Assembly (NCBI GenBank): GCA_944385945.1
Contig: CALWZD010000039.1
Coordinates: 34,015-98,014, forward strand
Length of the DNA stretch: 64,000 nucleotides
Origin: an uncultured Anaerofilum sp.
GTDB lineage: Bacteria; Bacillota; Clostridia; Oscillospirales; Ruminococcaceae
Direction: 5' to 3'
Shown piece after piece: positions 27,419 through 36,047 of the stretch (position 1 is its first letter; each line of letters starts with the position of its first letter). Below the pieces are notes generated by a model that saw only the letters and a list, made by a program, of their open reading frames with translations, searched no databases and was not told the DNA's origin. The position numbers were made by a program, and so were the translations under genes.

Positions 27419-27512
27419 GCCTTTTGAAAAAAGGCTTGTGAAAACCCCACCTTTTGAAAATGGTGGACGAAAACTTTCAACTGCAACGGGCAGGTCATAC
27501 GACCTGCCCGTT
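27419..27512 (+). repeat. Three-hairpin post-stop element, copy 2
   Basis: Starting seven bases after the prfC stop: GCCTTTTGAAAAAAGGC, then CCACCTTTTGAAAATGGTGG, then ACGGGCAGGTC-ATAC-GACCTGCCCGT followed by six T. The final stem plus T run is a good intrinsic terminator. Confidence 0.87.
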
Positions 27513-27539
27513 TTTTGTTTGCGATTGTATAAGGATGGG

Positions 27540-27863
27540 TTAGATAAGGATTTCTGATTGAAAAAACTGCTCTTGAAAATGGATGGCTTGTTTGATTTCA
27601 TCTAGCGAATAGGTGGCATTTTCGGGCGCAACGACCCACTTGCTTTCAACATCATCTTTTCTGTGGACGATTGCAATTACTTTACCCACAAAGGACACAA
27701 CGGGTTCATCGACACCTAAAATGTATGCGTCCTGTTCTTCCCCGTCTGGTGCCATGATTCCCTCCACATAGCCGTAGTTGATCGGATAGCACAGGTTTTT
27801 ATGTGTGGGATGGTGACTTCCCAGCGGTCTATCAACGATTACTTTGACGGTTTTTCCTATCAC
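27540..27863 (-). CDS. Small inorganic pyrophosphatase-like protein
   Basis: A 107-residue protein matching the core of family I soluble pyrophosphatases: DRPLGSHHPTH, YPINYGYVEG and GEEQDAYILGVDEP, which includes the acidic metal-binding cluster. Family I enzymes usually have about 170 residues, so this is a short form found in some Firmicutes. Activity on pyrophosphate is probable but not certain. GTG start at 27863 with GGAGG nine bases upstream. Confidence 0.78.
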   Translation of the reverse strand: MIGKTVKVIVDRPLGSHHPTHKNLCYPINYGYVEGIMAPDGEEQDAYILGVDEPVVSFVGKVIAIVHRKDDVESKWVVAPENATYSLDEIKQAIHFQEQFFQSEILI

Positions 27864-28014
27864 GACTCGACACCTCCACAGTTCATGCTTATCACTATCA
27901 TATCATATTCGGCTGCAATTTTCATTTGCAATTTCTCCGATTATGCAAAAGCGTCAAACTGTTGCCCTGTTTTTGTTTCCCCTTTTTCACATCTTCCAAA
28001 AACGTACGAAAAGG

Positions 28015-28043
28015 TTGACAGATACACAAAAGACAACTATAAT
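28015..28043 (+). promoter_or_regulatory. Perfect consensus promoter
   Basis: TTGACA (28015-28020), 17 bases, TATAAT (28038-28043): full sigma-A consensus, 50 bases before the start at 28092. A second TTGACA lies at 28056. Confidence 0.85.
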
Positions 28044-28091
28044 ATTACATATGTCTTGACACATGATAAAACAGTATGGGGGAATTTTTCA

Positions 28092-28658
28092 ATGCATCGC
28101 AACGACCGAATTTTAAAAATGGTAACAGCGGCTATGCTCTGCGCTGTTGGCATCATTATTCCTATGATTTGCCCAAAAATCAGCATCGAACCCGCAAGCT
28201 TTACGCTGGCAAGCCATGTTGCTCTGTTTTTGGCAATGTTCCTTTCGCCTAAAATCACACTGGCTGTATGGTTCGGCACCACTCTCGGCTTTCAACTCAC
28301 CGGTATGCCGCCCGTAGTCGTCATGCGGGCTGCAAGCCAAATCGTATTCGCCATGTTGGGCGCACTTTGGCTGCAAAAAAATCCGCATCTGCTGCAAACC
28401 AAGAAAGGCACTGCTTTGTTTGCACTGGTAACGGGTGTTGTTCACGGATTTATGGAGATCGTAGCGGTACTGCCTTTTTATTTTTCGGGTTCTCTTTCCG
28501 AAGCCAACTATCAAAAGGGCTTTTTAATCAGCGTGTTCCTATTGGTAGGGGTAGGAACCGTACTGCACAGCATTGTTGATTTTGCCATTGCACGGGTCGT
28601 TTACCAGCCAATTTCCCGTATGAATCAGGTAAAACGCATTTCTACGGTTGCACAGTGA
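28092..28658 (+). CDS. Polytopic membrane protein, possible ECF transporter substrate-binding (S) component
   Basis: A 188-residue very hydrophobic protein with about six membrane segments. The N-terminal helix VTAAMLCAVGIIIPM, the loop with SHVALFLAMFLSPK and the G-rich VVHGFMEIVAVLPFY region look like ECF-type vitamin transporter S components, but I cannot name the substrate and no energising module is nearby. The start at 28092 follows GGGGGAA. It is expressed from a perfect consensus promoter and ends in a good terminator as a single gene. Confidence 0.6.
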   Translation: MHRNDRILKMVTAAMLCAVGIIIPMICPKISIEPASFTLASHVALFLAMFLSPKITLAVWFGTTLGFQLTGMPPVVVMRAASQIVFAMLGALWLQKNPHLLQTKKGTALFALVTGVVHGFMEIVAVLPFYFSGSLSEANYQKGFLISVFLLVGVGTVLHSIVDFAIARVVYQPISRMNQVKRISTVAQ

Positions 28659-28665
28659 ATTCTTT

Positions 28666-28697
28666 AGCCAAACGCCATCTGCGTTTGGCTTTTTTTG
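28666..28697 (+). terminator. Intrinsic terminator
   Basis: AGCCAAACGC/GCGTTTGGCT stem with a CATCT loop followed by seven T. Confidence 0.92.
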
Positions 28698-28731
28698 TAT
28701 GTTTGTGCGAAAAATTTTACACGAAAATCGC

Positions 28732-28760
28732 TTTACTTATTCATCTTAATGTGCTATGCT
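28732..28760 (+). promoter_or_regulatory. Promoter of redox pair
   Basis: TTTACT (28732-28737), 17 bases, TATGCT (28755-28760), 36 bases before the NuoE-like start. Confidence 0.6.
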
Positions 28761-28796
28761 TTAATAAATGATACATTTTATCAAAAAGAGGTCATT

Positions 28797-29273
28797 ATGG
28801 AACGAGAAGAAGCACTGCTTGAAATATTGGAATATTACTCTCATCGCCCCGATCCAAGCCAACAAGATAATATTGTAGCGATGTTGCGTGAAATTCAAGA
28901 TCTGTTGGGCTGCATTCCGCAAGGGGTACAGCAGCAGGCAGCCGAGGCAGTTGGCACCAAGCAAAGTGTCATTTCTTTGTTGGTGCGCCGTTTTCCCAGC
29001 CTGAAAGAAGCACCGTATCAGCACCGCATCACGGTATGCAGCGGGCAGCGGTGTTCCGGCAAAGGTGCTGCACAGCTGTTGCAAGCCTTGCAGCAGACGT
29101 TGCAGGTGGATGCACAGGGGCTTTCGAAAGACGGTCGGATTCTTCTCACCACCCAGAATTGCCTGAAACAATGCACCAAAGGTCCAAACCTTTTGCTAAA
29201 CGGCACACTGCACTCGGCAATGACCCCCGAAAAGGCAAAGCAGCTGGTGCAAAGCCTTTCTGCCACCGAATGA
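28797..29273 (+). CDS. NuoE-like [2Fe-2S] thioredoxin-fold ferredoxin
   Basis: A 158-residue protein homologous to the 24-kDa subunit of complex I and HydA/HymA-type partners. An N-terminal helical bundle (LLEILEYYSHRPDPSQQDNIV) is followed by the thioredoxin fold with cluster ligands CSGQRC (C-x4-C) and CLKQC (C-x3-C). The NuoF-like and hydrogenase subunits are not adjacent, so it stands alone beside a flavin reductase. It probably shuttles electrons; the partner is unknown. AGAGG precedes the ATG at 28797. Confidence 0.85.
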   Translation: MEREEALLEILEYYSHRPDPSQQDNIVAMLREIQDLLGCIPQGVQQQAAEAVGTKQSVISLLVRRFPSLKEAPYQHRITVCSGQRCSGKGAAQLLQALQQTLQVDAQGLSKDGRILLTTQNCLKQCTKGPNLLLNGTLHSAMTPEKAKQLVQSLSATE

Positions 29274-29357
29274 TTCCTTTTGTTGCACGAAGCTGCTTTG
29301 TGGCGGCTTTTTATCGGATATTCTTTGTATCTATTTTACAAAAAGGAGAATAACACT

Positions 29358-29870
29358 ATGGACTTCAAGGCTTTTGAAAAACTGACCTGCGGCTTATACA
29401 TCGTAAGCACTGCACACGAAGGACAAAAGGCAGGCTGCGTTGTAAACACCGTAACACAAGTGACCGCTACACCGGCACAGGTGATGGTCGCTATCCACAA
29501 GGACAACACCACTGCCCAAGTATTGCAACAGGCAGGTGTATTTCATGTAACTGTACTGACCGAGGAGGCACCTCTGCCGCTGATCGGTCGGTTTGGCTAC
29601 CGCAGCAGTAAGGAATTTGACAAATTCGCCGAATTCGAAACATTGTTGGACAGCAACGGCTGTCCCTACACTCCAGTAGGAGCTGCTGCTCATTTTACCT
29701 GCAAGCTGGTGCAGCAGTGCGACGTCGGCACGCATATTTTGTTTATCGGTGCCGTAGAGGACGCACAATTGCTGAGCGAGGAACCCCCCATGAGTTACAG
29801 CTATTATCATACCGTAAAAAAAGGCATGACCCCGCCCCGTGCATCCAGCTATCAGCCCCCCGAGGCATGA
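29358..29870 (+). CDS. Flavin reductase family protein
   Basis: A 170-residue split-barrel flavoprotein: LTCGLYIVSTAHEGQKAGCVVN and TATPAQVMVAI are the FMN-binding strands of the flavin reductase-like family, and VLTEEAPLPLIGRFG follows. Clostridial members are FMN-containing NAD(P)H:flavin or rubredoxin-linked reductases. ATG at 29358 with AAAAGGAG upstream. Cotranscription with the NuoE-like gene is likely. Confidence 0.85.
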   Translation: MDFKAFEKLTCGLYIVSTAHEGQKAGCVVNTVTQVTATPAQVMVAIHKDNTTAQVLQQAGVFHVTVLTEEAPLPLIGRFGYRSSKEFDKFAEFETLLDSNGCPYTPVGAAAHFTCKLVQQCDVGTHILFIGAVEDAQLLSEEPPMSYSYYHTVKKGMTPPRASSYQPPEA

Positions 29871-29878
29871 TTTTTTGC

Positions 29879-29917
29879 AAAAAGAGGTACTCTCCTATCT
29901 GGAAAGTACCTCTTTTT
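29879..29917. terminator. Bidirectional terminator
   Basis: Perfect 13-base stem AAAAAGAGGTACT/AGTACCTCTTTTT between the flavin reductase and the convergent YhfC gene. Confidence 0.9.
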
Positions 29918-29926
29918 TATCTCTTT

Positions 29927-30733
29927 TTAAGTATCATTATCTGTCTGGTTTGGGAAAAAATCTTTTCGCAGTCGCAGTACCAAAACCAACATGACTACCA
30001 CCATTGCTGCCATCGCCACTTCTGCTGCTAAGATTCCCAGATAGGCGGAAAAAATCACCCCTAATGCATTGAACAAGGTGTGACATCCCACAGCAATGCC
30101 CCATGTTGCCAACCGTTTGCGGTGGTTGACACCCCAGAAAATAAGCAAGGTTGCCGACAGATGATAAATGACCGCAAATACACGCTCTATCACCGATACA
30201 CCGAACATCCACGGCGAAACTGCTGTAAGCTGTAACGCCACTGCCTGTAAGGTTTCGGCAGGAATCCCCAACATTTCCGCTGTAACACCGCTGTTCAGCA
30301 TCACAGCAAAAATCAGGTTGTTCACCTGTGCCATACCGGTAATCAGGAACACTTCGCAAAAGCCGTGACCCCACCCAAACGAGCAGGCATCTTTCCAACT
30401 GCGATGCTTTTTCAGCAAGGTCGCACCCACCAAACGAGCGGTTTCTTCAAATAGCCCCGCACTCAAACCGCCAACCAGTACCGCATAAAGGATGAAATGT
30501 TCCGCCACAAATTGCTGGAATGCAGCTACCTGCCCCAAAATGCTCAATAATACCAACCGTGTAAGAGGCTGCGAAACAAAAAAGCTGAGAAAACCTGCCA
30601 AAAGCGGCACAAGGGTAATTCTTTTTTTCACCGCCAAGAAAACCAATATTCCCACCGGAACAAGAAATAAAACCGCCGCAGAAAGACCAATCGCCAGTAA
30701 AGTAGACTCCGATACAACATATTCAGCCGACAT
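29927..30733 (-). CDS. YhfC family intramembrane protease
   Basis: A 268-residue polytopic protein with seven or more membrane segments. GLFEETARLVG carries the EE-x-x-R motif and GCHTLFNALG the conserved His, as in YhfC/PrsW-type glutamic intramembrane proteases. B. subtilis YhfC has a proposed protease role; the substrate is unknown. The start at 30733 has GAGGAGG upstream; an in-frame longer start lies inside the promoter and is rejected. Confidence 0.82.
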   Translation of the reverse strand: MSAEYVVSESTLLAIGLSAAVLFLVPVGILVFLAVKKRITLVPLLAGFLSFFVSQPLTRLVLLSILGQVAAFQQFVAEHFILYAVLVGGLSAGLFEETARLVGATLLKKHRSWKDACSFGWGHGFCEVFLITGMAQVNNLIFAVMLNSGVTAEMLGIPAETLQAVALQLTAVSPWMFGVSVIERVFAVIYHLSATLLIFWGVNHRKRLATWGIAVGCHTLFNALGVIFSAYLGILAAEVAMAAMVVVMLVLVLRLRKDFFPNQTDNDT

Positions 30734-30762
30734 ACTACCGCCTCCTCGCAAAATCCTCAGAT

Positions 30763-30820
30763 TATTTAGAACTTTATCTAAATATAGCCCCAGTATACTC
30801 CTCTTTTTTTCAAAAGTCAA
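30763..30820 (-). promoter_or_regulatory. YhfC promoter with dyad operator
   Basis: On the minus strand TTGACT (30820-30815), 17 bases, TATACT (30797-30792). Just downstream an 8-base perfect inverted repeat TATTTAGA-N6-TCTAAATA (30763-30784) covers the expected transcription start, a typical repressor site. No regulator gene is adjacent. Confidence 0.7.
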
Positions 30821-30838
30821 CCTTTCCCATAAAACATA

Positions 30839-30937
30839 CAGCAGGCAGGTCGTGTGACCTGCCTGCTGTGATAAAAGTTTTCGTCCACCTTTTTCAAAAG
30901 GTGGGGTTTTTGTCCGCTTTTTCTCAAAAAGCGGAAC
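30839..30937 (-). repeat. Three-hairpin post-stop element, copy 3
   Basis: Read on the minus strand from the xdh stop: CCGCTTTTTGAGAAAAAGCGG, then CCACCTTTTGAAAAAGGTGG, then CAGCAGGCAGGTC-ACAC-GACCTGCCTGCTG (30868-30839). The order matches copies 1 and 2. Confidence 0.87.
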
Positions 30938-33223
30938 TTATTTTTCCTTTTTCAGCAGTCCCATTGCGATCTGCTCCGAGGTGATGGGCAGTTTGCGGAA
31001 CTGCAACCCTGTTGCATTATAAATAGCATTTGTAATTGCCGGTGCAGGGGTATTGATGACCAGTTCTCCGATACTCTTTGCACCAAACGGGCCTGTCGGC
31101 TCGTAGCTGCTTTCAAATTCTACCCGCAGCTTGCCGGCATCCAGACGGGTGGGAATCTTATACTGCATAAAGTTTCGGTTGCGCAGATTTCCCTTTGCCG
31201 AATATTGGATGTCCTCCGACAAAGTCATACCGATGCCCTGTACCAAACCACCCTCTGTCTGAACTCGGGCAAGGTTGGTATTGATGACCGTTCCGCAATC
31301 GACTGCTGCTGCATAGTCGACCAGTTCCACCTTTCCCGTTTCGGGGTCGAGGTCGATCTCGGCAATGCCTGCCATAAAGGGAGGCGGAGAAACGGGGCTG
31401 GTGTGGCTGACGCAAGCACTGATAACAGGATATGCACCGCTCAGCGAAGCGTAACCGATCTCGGGCAAGGTCACCTGCTCACCGGTAGTCAGGCTGCGCA
31501 CTGCTTTTCCGTCGAACTCTACCTCGTCGGGCGACAGCTTCAGCATCGCTGCACCTTGTGCCACGATTTTTTCCCGAATCTGCTCACAAGTCTTGATGAC
31601 CGCCATACCGGTCAGGTAGGTGGTGCTGGACGCATACGAACCGCAATCGTAGGGAGATTGGTCAGTGTCTACACCCTGTACCGAGATACGCTCCAAATCG
31701 CAGTCGAGGCAGTCGGCTGCCATCTGTGCCAGAATGGTGTCACAGCCTGTACCCATATCAGTAGCACCGATGAGCATGATATAGAAACCCTCGTCGGTCA
31801 GGCGAATCTCTGCGCTGCCGATGTCCACATTCGAAATCGCCGAGCCTTGCATCGCCATCGCAACGCCTACACTGCGAATATGTCCGTTTTCCAGTTGACG
31901 GGCAGGATATTTGTTATCCCAATCAATCATCGCCTTTGCCTTTTCCAAACATTTGTCCAGTGTGCAGCTTTGCAGCAATTCGCCGTAGTATGCAGGCATT
32001 ACCTGTCCCTGCTTTACCATATTCTTTTCACGCAGTTTACAGGGGTCCATGTTCAGCTTGGCAGCCAGTTCGTTGACCGCTGTTTCCAGTGCAAAAATGC
32101 CCTGTGTCGCACCGTAGCCACGGTAAGCACCACCGCTCATGGTGTTGGAGTAAACAACATCCCACGCAAAACGATAGGCTCGGGGTGTGCCATACAGCGG
32201 GATCGACTTATGCCCCGACAATCCTACTGTCGTGGGGCCATGCTCGCCGTATGCACCGGCGTTGGACAAGGTGTACAGGTCGATTGCACGAATGTTGCCC
32301 TCTTTGTCGGCACCCAAACGAATATGGATCTGCATCTCGTGGCGAGGGCTGCCGTTGGTCATACTCTCGGTACGAGTGTACTCGATGGCAGCAGGACGAC
32401 CTGTCTTCATGGTGACGATGGCAGGATATACCTCACTGACCGCACTCTGCTTTGCACCGAAACCGCCACCGATGCGGGGTTTGATGACCCGAATGCGGCT
32501 TTTGGGGATTTGCAGTGCATTAGATAAAATACGGCGAACGTGGAACGGCACCTGCGTAGAGCTGGTGACCTGCAACCGCCCAAACGCATCCAACTGGGTA
32601 AAGGTGCGGAACGTTTCCATCATCGCTTGGCTGTTGGACAAGGTGTGATAGGTCTGGTCAATGATAATATCGCACTCTGCCAGTTCCTTTTCCACATCTC
32701 CTTCTTCATTTACCCCACAGCAGCACAGATTGCGCTTGTTATCTGCACCAACGTCGCATAAAGCTTTGAAGTCCTCCTCGGGGTGTACCAAAATCGGATT
32801 GTCCAGTGCTTTGGTGAAGTCCAGAATGGGCTCCAGTACCTCGTACTCTACCTTTATCATCCGCAATGCGGTGTCGACCGCTTGCTCGTTCTCACCTGCA
32901 ACGATCGCAACCGGGTCGCCCTCGCAGCGAATGCGACGGTCGAGGATGAGGCGGTCGTACGGGCTGGGTTCGGGATAAGTTTGTCCTGCCTGAGTAAAGC
33001 GAGCGGTGGGAACGTCCTCCCATGTCAAGATACAGGCAATGCCCGGCACCTTTTTTGCGGTGTCGGTACGAATGCTTTTAATCAGCGCACTTGCGTGTGG
33101 GCTGCGCAGCAATTTTACGGTCAGACAATGGGCGGGCAGCAGGTCGCTGGTATAGACCGGCTGACCTGTCACCAATGCCATCGCATCCCGCTTGCGCACG
33201 GGTGCGGAAACATATTTTTTCAT
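30938..33223 (-). CDS. Xanthine dehydrogenase-family molybdenum-binding subunit
   Basis: A 761-residue large subunit of a molybdenum hydroxylase. It shows the Mco-binding motifs KPRIGGGFGAKQ and SGGAYRGYGATQG, ATDMGTGCDT in the second Mo domain, and the catalytic Glu region FGAKSIGELVINTPAPAI near the end. The start at 33223 has GGAGG upstream and overlaps the iron-sulfur subunit stop as ATGA. Neighbouring purine genes make xanthine or hypoxanthine the likely substrate. Confidence 0.9.
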   Translation of the reverse strand: MKKYVSAPVRKRDAMALVTGQPVYTSDLLPAHCLTVKLLRSPHASALIKSIRTDTAKKVPGIACILTWEDVPTARFTQAGQTYPEPSPYDRLILDRRIRCEGDPVAIVAGENEQAVDTALRMIKVEYEVLEPILDFTKALDNPILVHPEEDFKALCDVGADNKRNLCCCGVNEEGDVEKELAECDIIIDQTYHTLSNSQAMMETFRTFTQLDAFGRLQVTSSTQVPFHVRRILSNALQIPKSRIRVIKPRIGGGFGAKQSAVSEVYPAIVTMKTGRPAAIEYTRTESMTNGSPRHEMQIHIRLGADKEGNIRAIDLYTLSNAGAYGEHGPTTVGLSGHKSIPLYGTPRAYRFAWDVVYSNTMSGGAYRGYGATQGIFALETAVNELAAKLNMDPCKLREKNMVKQGQVMPAYYGELLQSCTLDKCLEKAKAMIDWDNKYPARQLENGHIRSVGVAMAMQGSAISNVDIGSAEIRLTDEGFYIMLIGATDMGTGCDTILAQMAADCLDCDLERISVQGVDTDQSPYDCGSYASSTTYLTGMAVIKTCEQIREKIVAQGAAMLKLSPDEVEFDGKAVRSLTTGEQVTLPEIGYASLSGAYPVISACVSHTSPVSPPPFMAGIAEIDLDPETGKVELVDYAAAVDCGTVINTNLARVQTEGGLVQGIGMTLSEDIQYSAKGNLRNRNFMQYKIPTRLDAGKLRVEFESSYEPTGPFGAKSIGELVINTPAPAITNAIYNATGLQFRKLPITSEQIAMGLLKKEK

Positions 33224-33684
33224 AGCTTGCCCTCCTGTTTTGCCAGCAGATATTTGCGAATCGCACGCAGTTGCCCCTGATAACCGCTGCAACGGCAAAG
33301 ATTGCCTGCCAGATAGTGCTGTATCTGCTCCTCGGTGGGGTCGGGCAGTTCTTTTACCATCGCCAGCACGTTCATAATAAATCCGGGGCTGCAATAGCCA
33401 CACTGCTCGGCACCTTCGTCTGACAAAAATGCGCCGAACTCGGCTGCATCTGCCTGCAAGCCCTCCAAAGTAGTCACTTCATGCCCGTTTGCACGTACGG
33501 CAAGTACCGAACAGGAAAGCACCGGTTTGCCGTCCAACCACAAGGTACACAAGCCGCAGTTACTGGTATCACAGCCACATTTTACACTTGCACAGCCCTG
33601 CTCTCGCACAAAGTCCAAAAGGCGCATATCCGGCGAAACGTCCGCTTTACAAACACGCCCGTTCAATTTCAATTCAATCTGCAT
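33220..33684 (-). CDS. (2Fe-2S)-binding subunit of xanthine dehydrogenase
   Basis: A 154-residue subunit with two [2Fe-2S] clusters. The plant-type ferredoxin site is CGCDTSNCGLC plus a Cys in VLSCSVLA; the helical domain site is QCGYCSPG and NLCRCSGY. It transfers electrons from the Mo site to FAD. It overlaps both neighbours (4 bases with the Mo subunit, 11 with the FAD subunit). Confidence 0.93.
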   Translation of the reverse strand: MQIELKLNGRVCKADVSPDMRLLDFVREQGCASVKCGCDTSNCGLCTLWLDGKPVLSCSVLAVRANGHEVTTLEGLQADAAEFGAFLSDEGAEQCGYCSPGFIMNVLAMVKELPDPTEEQIQHYLAGNLCRCSGYQGQLRAIRKYLLAKQEGKL

Positions 33685-34471
33685 TTGCGGTTCCCTCCTT
33701 CAGCTGTGCAATGGCTCGCTTGAGAAGCACTTTTGCCAGATGGCGGCGATACTCCGCACTGCCTCGCATATTGCTGCAAAATGCCATCTGCTGCAAACCG
33801 TTCTCCAACTGCTGCTCGATCTCCTCGGCACTGCTTTGTGCGGTGAGGGTGGTATTTACCAATGCTGCCTTTTGGGGTCGTGCGCCTGCCACCAAACGTA
33901 AACTGCCGTCGGCAAGCTCCGATGCCACAGCAACTAAAACCGGAAAATCGGTGGCGGTGTTGCGATGGCTTTGTACCGCTGCTTTTTTTGCTGTAAACGG
34001 CACCAGAATGCGCACCAAGATCTGATTATCGTAAGGCATCTGCAAAAAGTCGTCCAGTTCGACCACGCCGGTCGGGTACAGCTCGACCTTTGCTTTCAGC
34101 GCAAGCAGCACCGCAATTACGTCGGAAAATCCAAATCGTCCCCACACACTGCCCCCGATCGTGGCGCAGTTGCGGAACTGTACCCCAACGATGGGTCTTA
34201 CTGCATCCGCAAAGGCATTTTGGAATGTTTCATTCAGCACAGCGTCGGTTTCCAACTGGCGCAGCGTGACCATTGCACCAATGGAAAAACCCTCGTCGGT
34301 GCGGGTGATGGTGTCCAGCCCCAACGCCGAAAGGTCAATCAAAGTTTGTATCTGTCGATTGCTCATTTTCAGCCAGCACATACCACCTACCACCGTGGCT
34401 GTGCGCTTTTGATTTGCTGCATAGGCTTCCTCTAAGCTCTGTGCCAGCAAGTATTGTTTTGCACGGAACAA
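33674..34471 (-). CDS. FAD-binding subunit of xanthine dehydrogenase
   Basis: A 265-residue subunit with the FAD-binding pattern ATVVGGMCW (instead of the usual AGGTD), IGAMVTLRQLE and FRNCATIGGSVWG. It passes electrons from the iron-sulfur subunit to NAD or another acceptor. TTG start with AAGGAGG seven bases upstream. First gene of the operon FAD, FeS, Mo subunit. Confidence 0.88.
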   Translation of the reverse strand: MFRAKQYLLAQSLEEAYAANQKRTATVVGGMCWLKMSNRQIQTLIDLSALGLDTITRTDEGFSIGAMVTLRQLETDAVLNETFQNAFADAVRPIVGVQFRNCATIGGSVWGRFGFSDVIAVLLALKAKVELYPTGVVELDDFLQMPYDNQILVRILVPFTAKKAAVQSHRNTATDFPVLVAVASELADGSLRLVAGARPQKAALVNTTLTAQSSAEEIEQQLENGLQQMAFCSNMRGSAEYRRHLAKVLLKRAIAQLKEGTANAD

Positions 34472-34544
34472 AACAACGCCTCCTTTTCAAAAAAATAGCT
34501 CTATTTCCTTTCGCAAGCACGAAAAAAATCCACTTTCCACTGTT

Positions 34545-34573
34545 ATTCTACTCTATTTTCCGCAGGCTGTAAA
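34545..34573 (-). promoter_or_regulatory. Promoter of the molybdenum hydroxylase operon
   Basis: TTTACA (34573-34568), 17 bases, TAGAAT (34550-34545) on the minus strand, between the permease terminator and the FAD subunit start. Confidence 0.65.
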
Positions 34574-34597
34574 GCCAATATCTTTTATCCCAGACCG

Positions 34598-34626
34598 CAA
34601 AAAAAGGGCTTTCCGAAGAAAGCCCT
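34598..34626 (-). terminator. Terminator of the permease gene
   Basis: On the minus strand AGGGCTTTC/GAAAGCCCT is followed by seven T. It separates the permease transcript from the xdh operon. Confidence 0.9.
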
Positions 34627-34639
34627 GAAAACGCCTGCA

Positions 34640-35935
34640 TCAATCTTTGTCTTTAGGAAGAACCAGATTTGCAACAGTAGCAATAACGAAGGTCATGATG
34701 ATGCCGTTCTGTGCGAAGATCTGACCGACCCATTCGGGGCATTGAGCCAATGCCGAGGGTACCATGCCCAGACCAACGCCCAGACCCAGTGCCAACGAGA
34801 TGATCATACCGTTGCGACCGTCGATGCGCTCACGCTGCAAGCTCTGCATACCGCTTACCAGAATCATAGCAAACATGATGACCGCAGCACCGCCCAAAAC
34901 CGACTGGGGCATGACCGAGAAGATCGCCGACAGTTTGGGGCAGAATCCGCACAAAATCAGGAAAACCGCACCGGTCATAATGCAAAAACGGTTGACTACT
35001 TTTGTGGTGGCGACCAGACCTACGTTCTGGCTGAAAGAGGTGTTGGGCAGAACACCGAACAAAGCTGCAACAAAGCTGCCGATACCGTCTGCCAATACAC
35101 CGCCGGTGAGTTCGTCGTTGGTAGCTTCACGGCTCAAACCGCCGTTTGCGATGCCCGAAATATCACCAACAGTTTCTACGGTAGTAGCCACGAACATGAT
35201 GCCCATTGCGATGGTGGCGTTCAGATTAAAGGTGGGAGCCACCGGCATAAAGGCGGGCAAGCTGAACCATGCAGCCTCGGCGACCTGCGTAAAATCGACC
35301 ATATCCAGAGCGATGGCAACGATATAGCCAATTGCAATACCGATCAGCACCGACGCAACGCTTACAAAGCCTTTGCCAAACTGCTTGCATACAACGATGA
35401 CCAGCACAACGATGGTGCCTACCAGCAAATGATACCATGCGCCGAAATCAGCTGCACCGGAACCGCCTGCAAAGTAGTTGATACCGACAGGCAGCAACGA
35501 CAGACCGATGGACATGATGACCAAACTGGTCACGACCGGCGGGAACAGCTTTTTCAGAGGTTTGATGAAAAAGCCCAGCACAATCTCCAAGATCGCACCA
35601 AGGAAAGAGGCACCGATGATGGCACCGTAGCCATAAGACGCACCTACTGCCTTTGCCGTACCCAAAAAGCCGGAACTGGTACCCATAACAACCGGCAGAC
35701 CGCTGCCGAATTTCCAGATGGGGTAAAGTTGCAGCAAAGTTACCAAGCCTGCAATAAACATTGCGTTTTGAATCAGCATGGATTTCAGACCGTTGTCCAT
35801 TTGCAGCAGACCGCAAACGATGATAAGGGGCGAAACATTGCCCAAAAACATTGCCAGTACGTGTTGAATCCCCAGCGGGATCGCTTTTTGGAGAGGCACT
35901 CTGCCTTCCAATTGGTAGATGGTGTCTTGCTTCAT
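34640..35935 (-). CDS. Xanthine/uracil permease (NCS2 family)
   Basis: A 431-residue transporter with about 14 membrane segments. Family motifs include GIQHVLAMFLGNVSPL at the N-terminus, GTSSGFLG, the substrate-site region TVETVGDISGIANGG and GGAAVIMFAMI. It imports a purine base with a cation; the purine riboswitch upstream and the xdh and xpt neighbours favour xanthine. Expression is controlled by the riboswitch and terminator at 35998-36124. Confidence 0.93.
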   Translation of the reverse strand: MKQDTIYQLEGRVPLQKAIPLGIQHVLAMFLGNVSPLIIVCGLLQMDNGLKSMLIQNAMFIAGLVTLLQLYPIWKFGSGLPVVMGTSSGFLGTAKAVGASYGYGAIIGASFLGAILEIVLGFFIKPLKKLFPPVVTSLVIMSIGLSLLPVGINYFAGGSGAADFGAWYHLLVGTIVVLVIVVCKQFGKGFVSVASVLIGIAIGYIVAIALDMVDFTQVAEAAWFSLPAFMPVAPTFNLNATIAMGIMFVATTVETVGDISGIANGGLSREATNDELTGGVLADGIGSFVAALFGVLPNTSFSQNVGLVATTKVVNRFCIMTGAVFLILCGFCPKLSAIFSVMPQSVLGGAAVIMFAMILVSGMQSLQRERIDGRNGMIISLALGLGVGLGMVPSALAQCPEWVGQIFAQNGIIMTFVIATVANLVLPKDKD

Positions 35936-35997
35936 AGCGTGATCCTATCCTCTTTCGCTAAAAAATTCCCAAAGACGCCAGCCCGACCGAGTGCGCA

Positions 35998-36032
35998 CAA
36001 AAAACAACTGTGGTCTGAAAAGCAGACCACAG
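35998..36032 (-). terminator. Riboswitch-controlled intrinsic terminator
   Basis: CTGTGGTCTG/CAGACCACAG with a CTTTT loop, followed by TTGTTTTTTG on the minus strand, 16 bases after the aptamer. Upstream CACAGA can pair with TCTGTG that overlaps the left arm, giving an alternative antiterminator. Confidence 0.9.
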
Positions 36033-36047
36033 AAACCGATCTGTGAT

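Noticed and set aside
25901-27601. Long minus-strand frame opposite prfC
   Set aside because: Shadow of prfC codon usage; it would run through the terminator element and has no domain.
33223-33403. Longer N-terminus for the molybdenum subunit
   Set aside because: It would overlap most of the iron-sulfur subunit in another frame; the ATGA overlap with a ribosome site at 33223 is far better.
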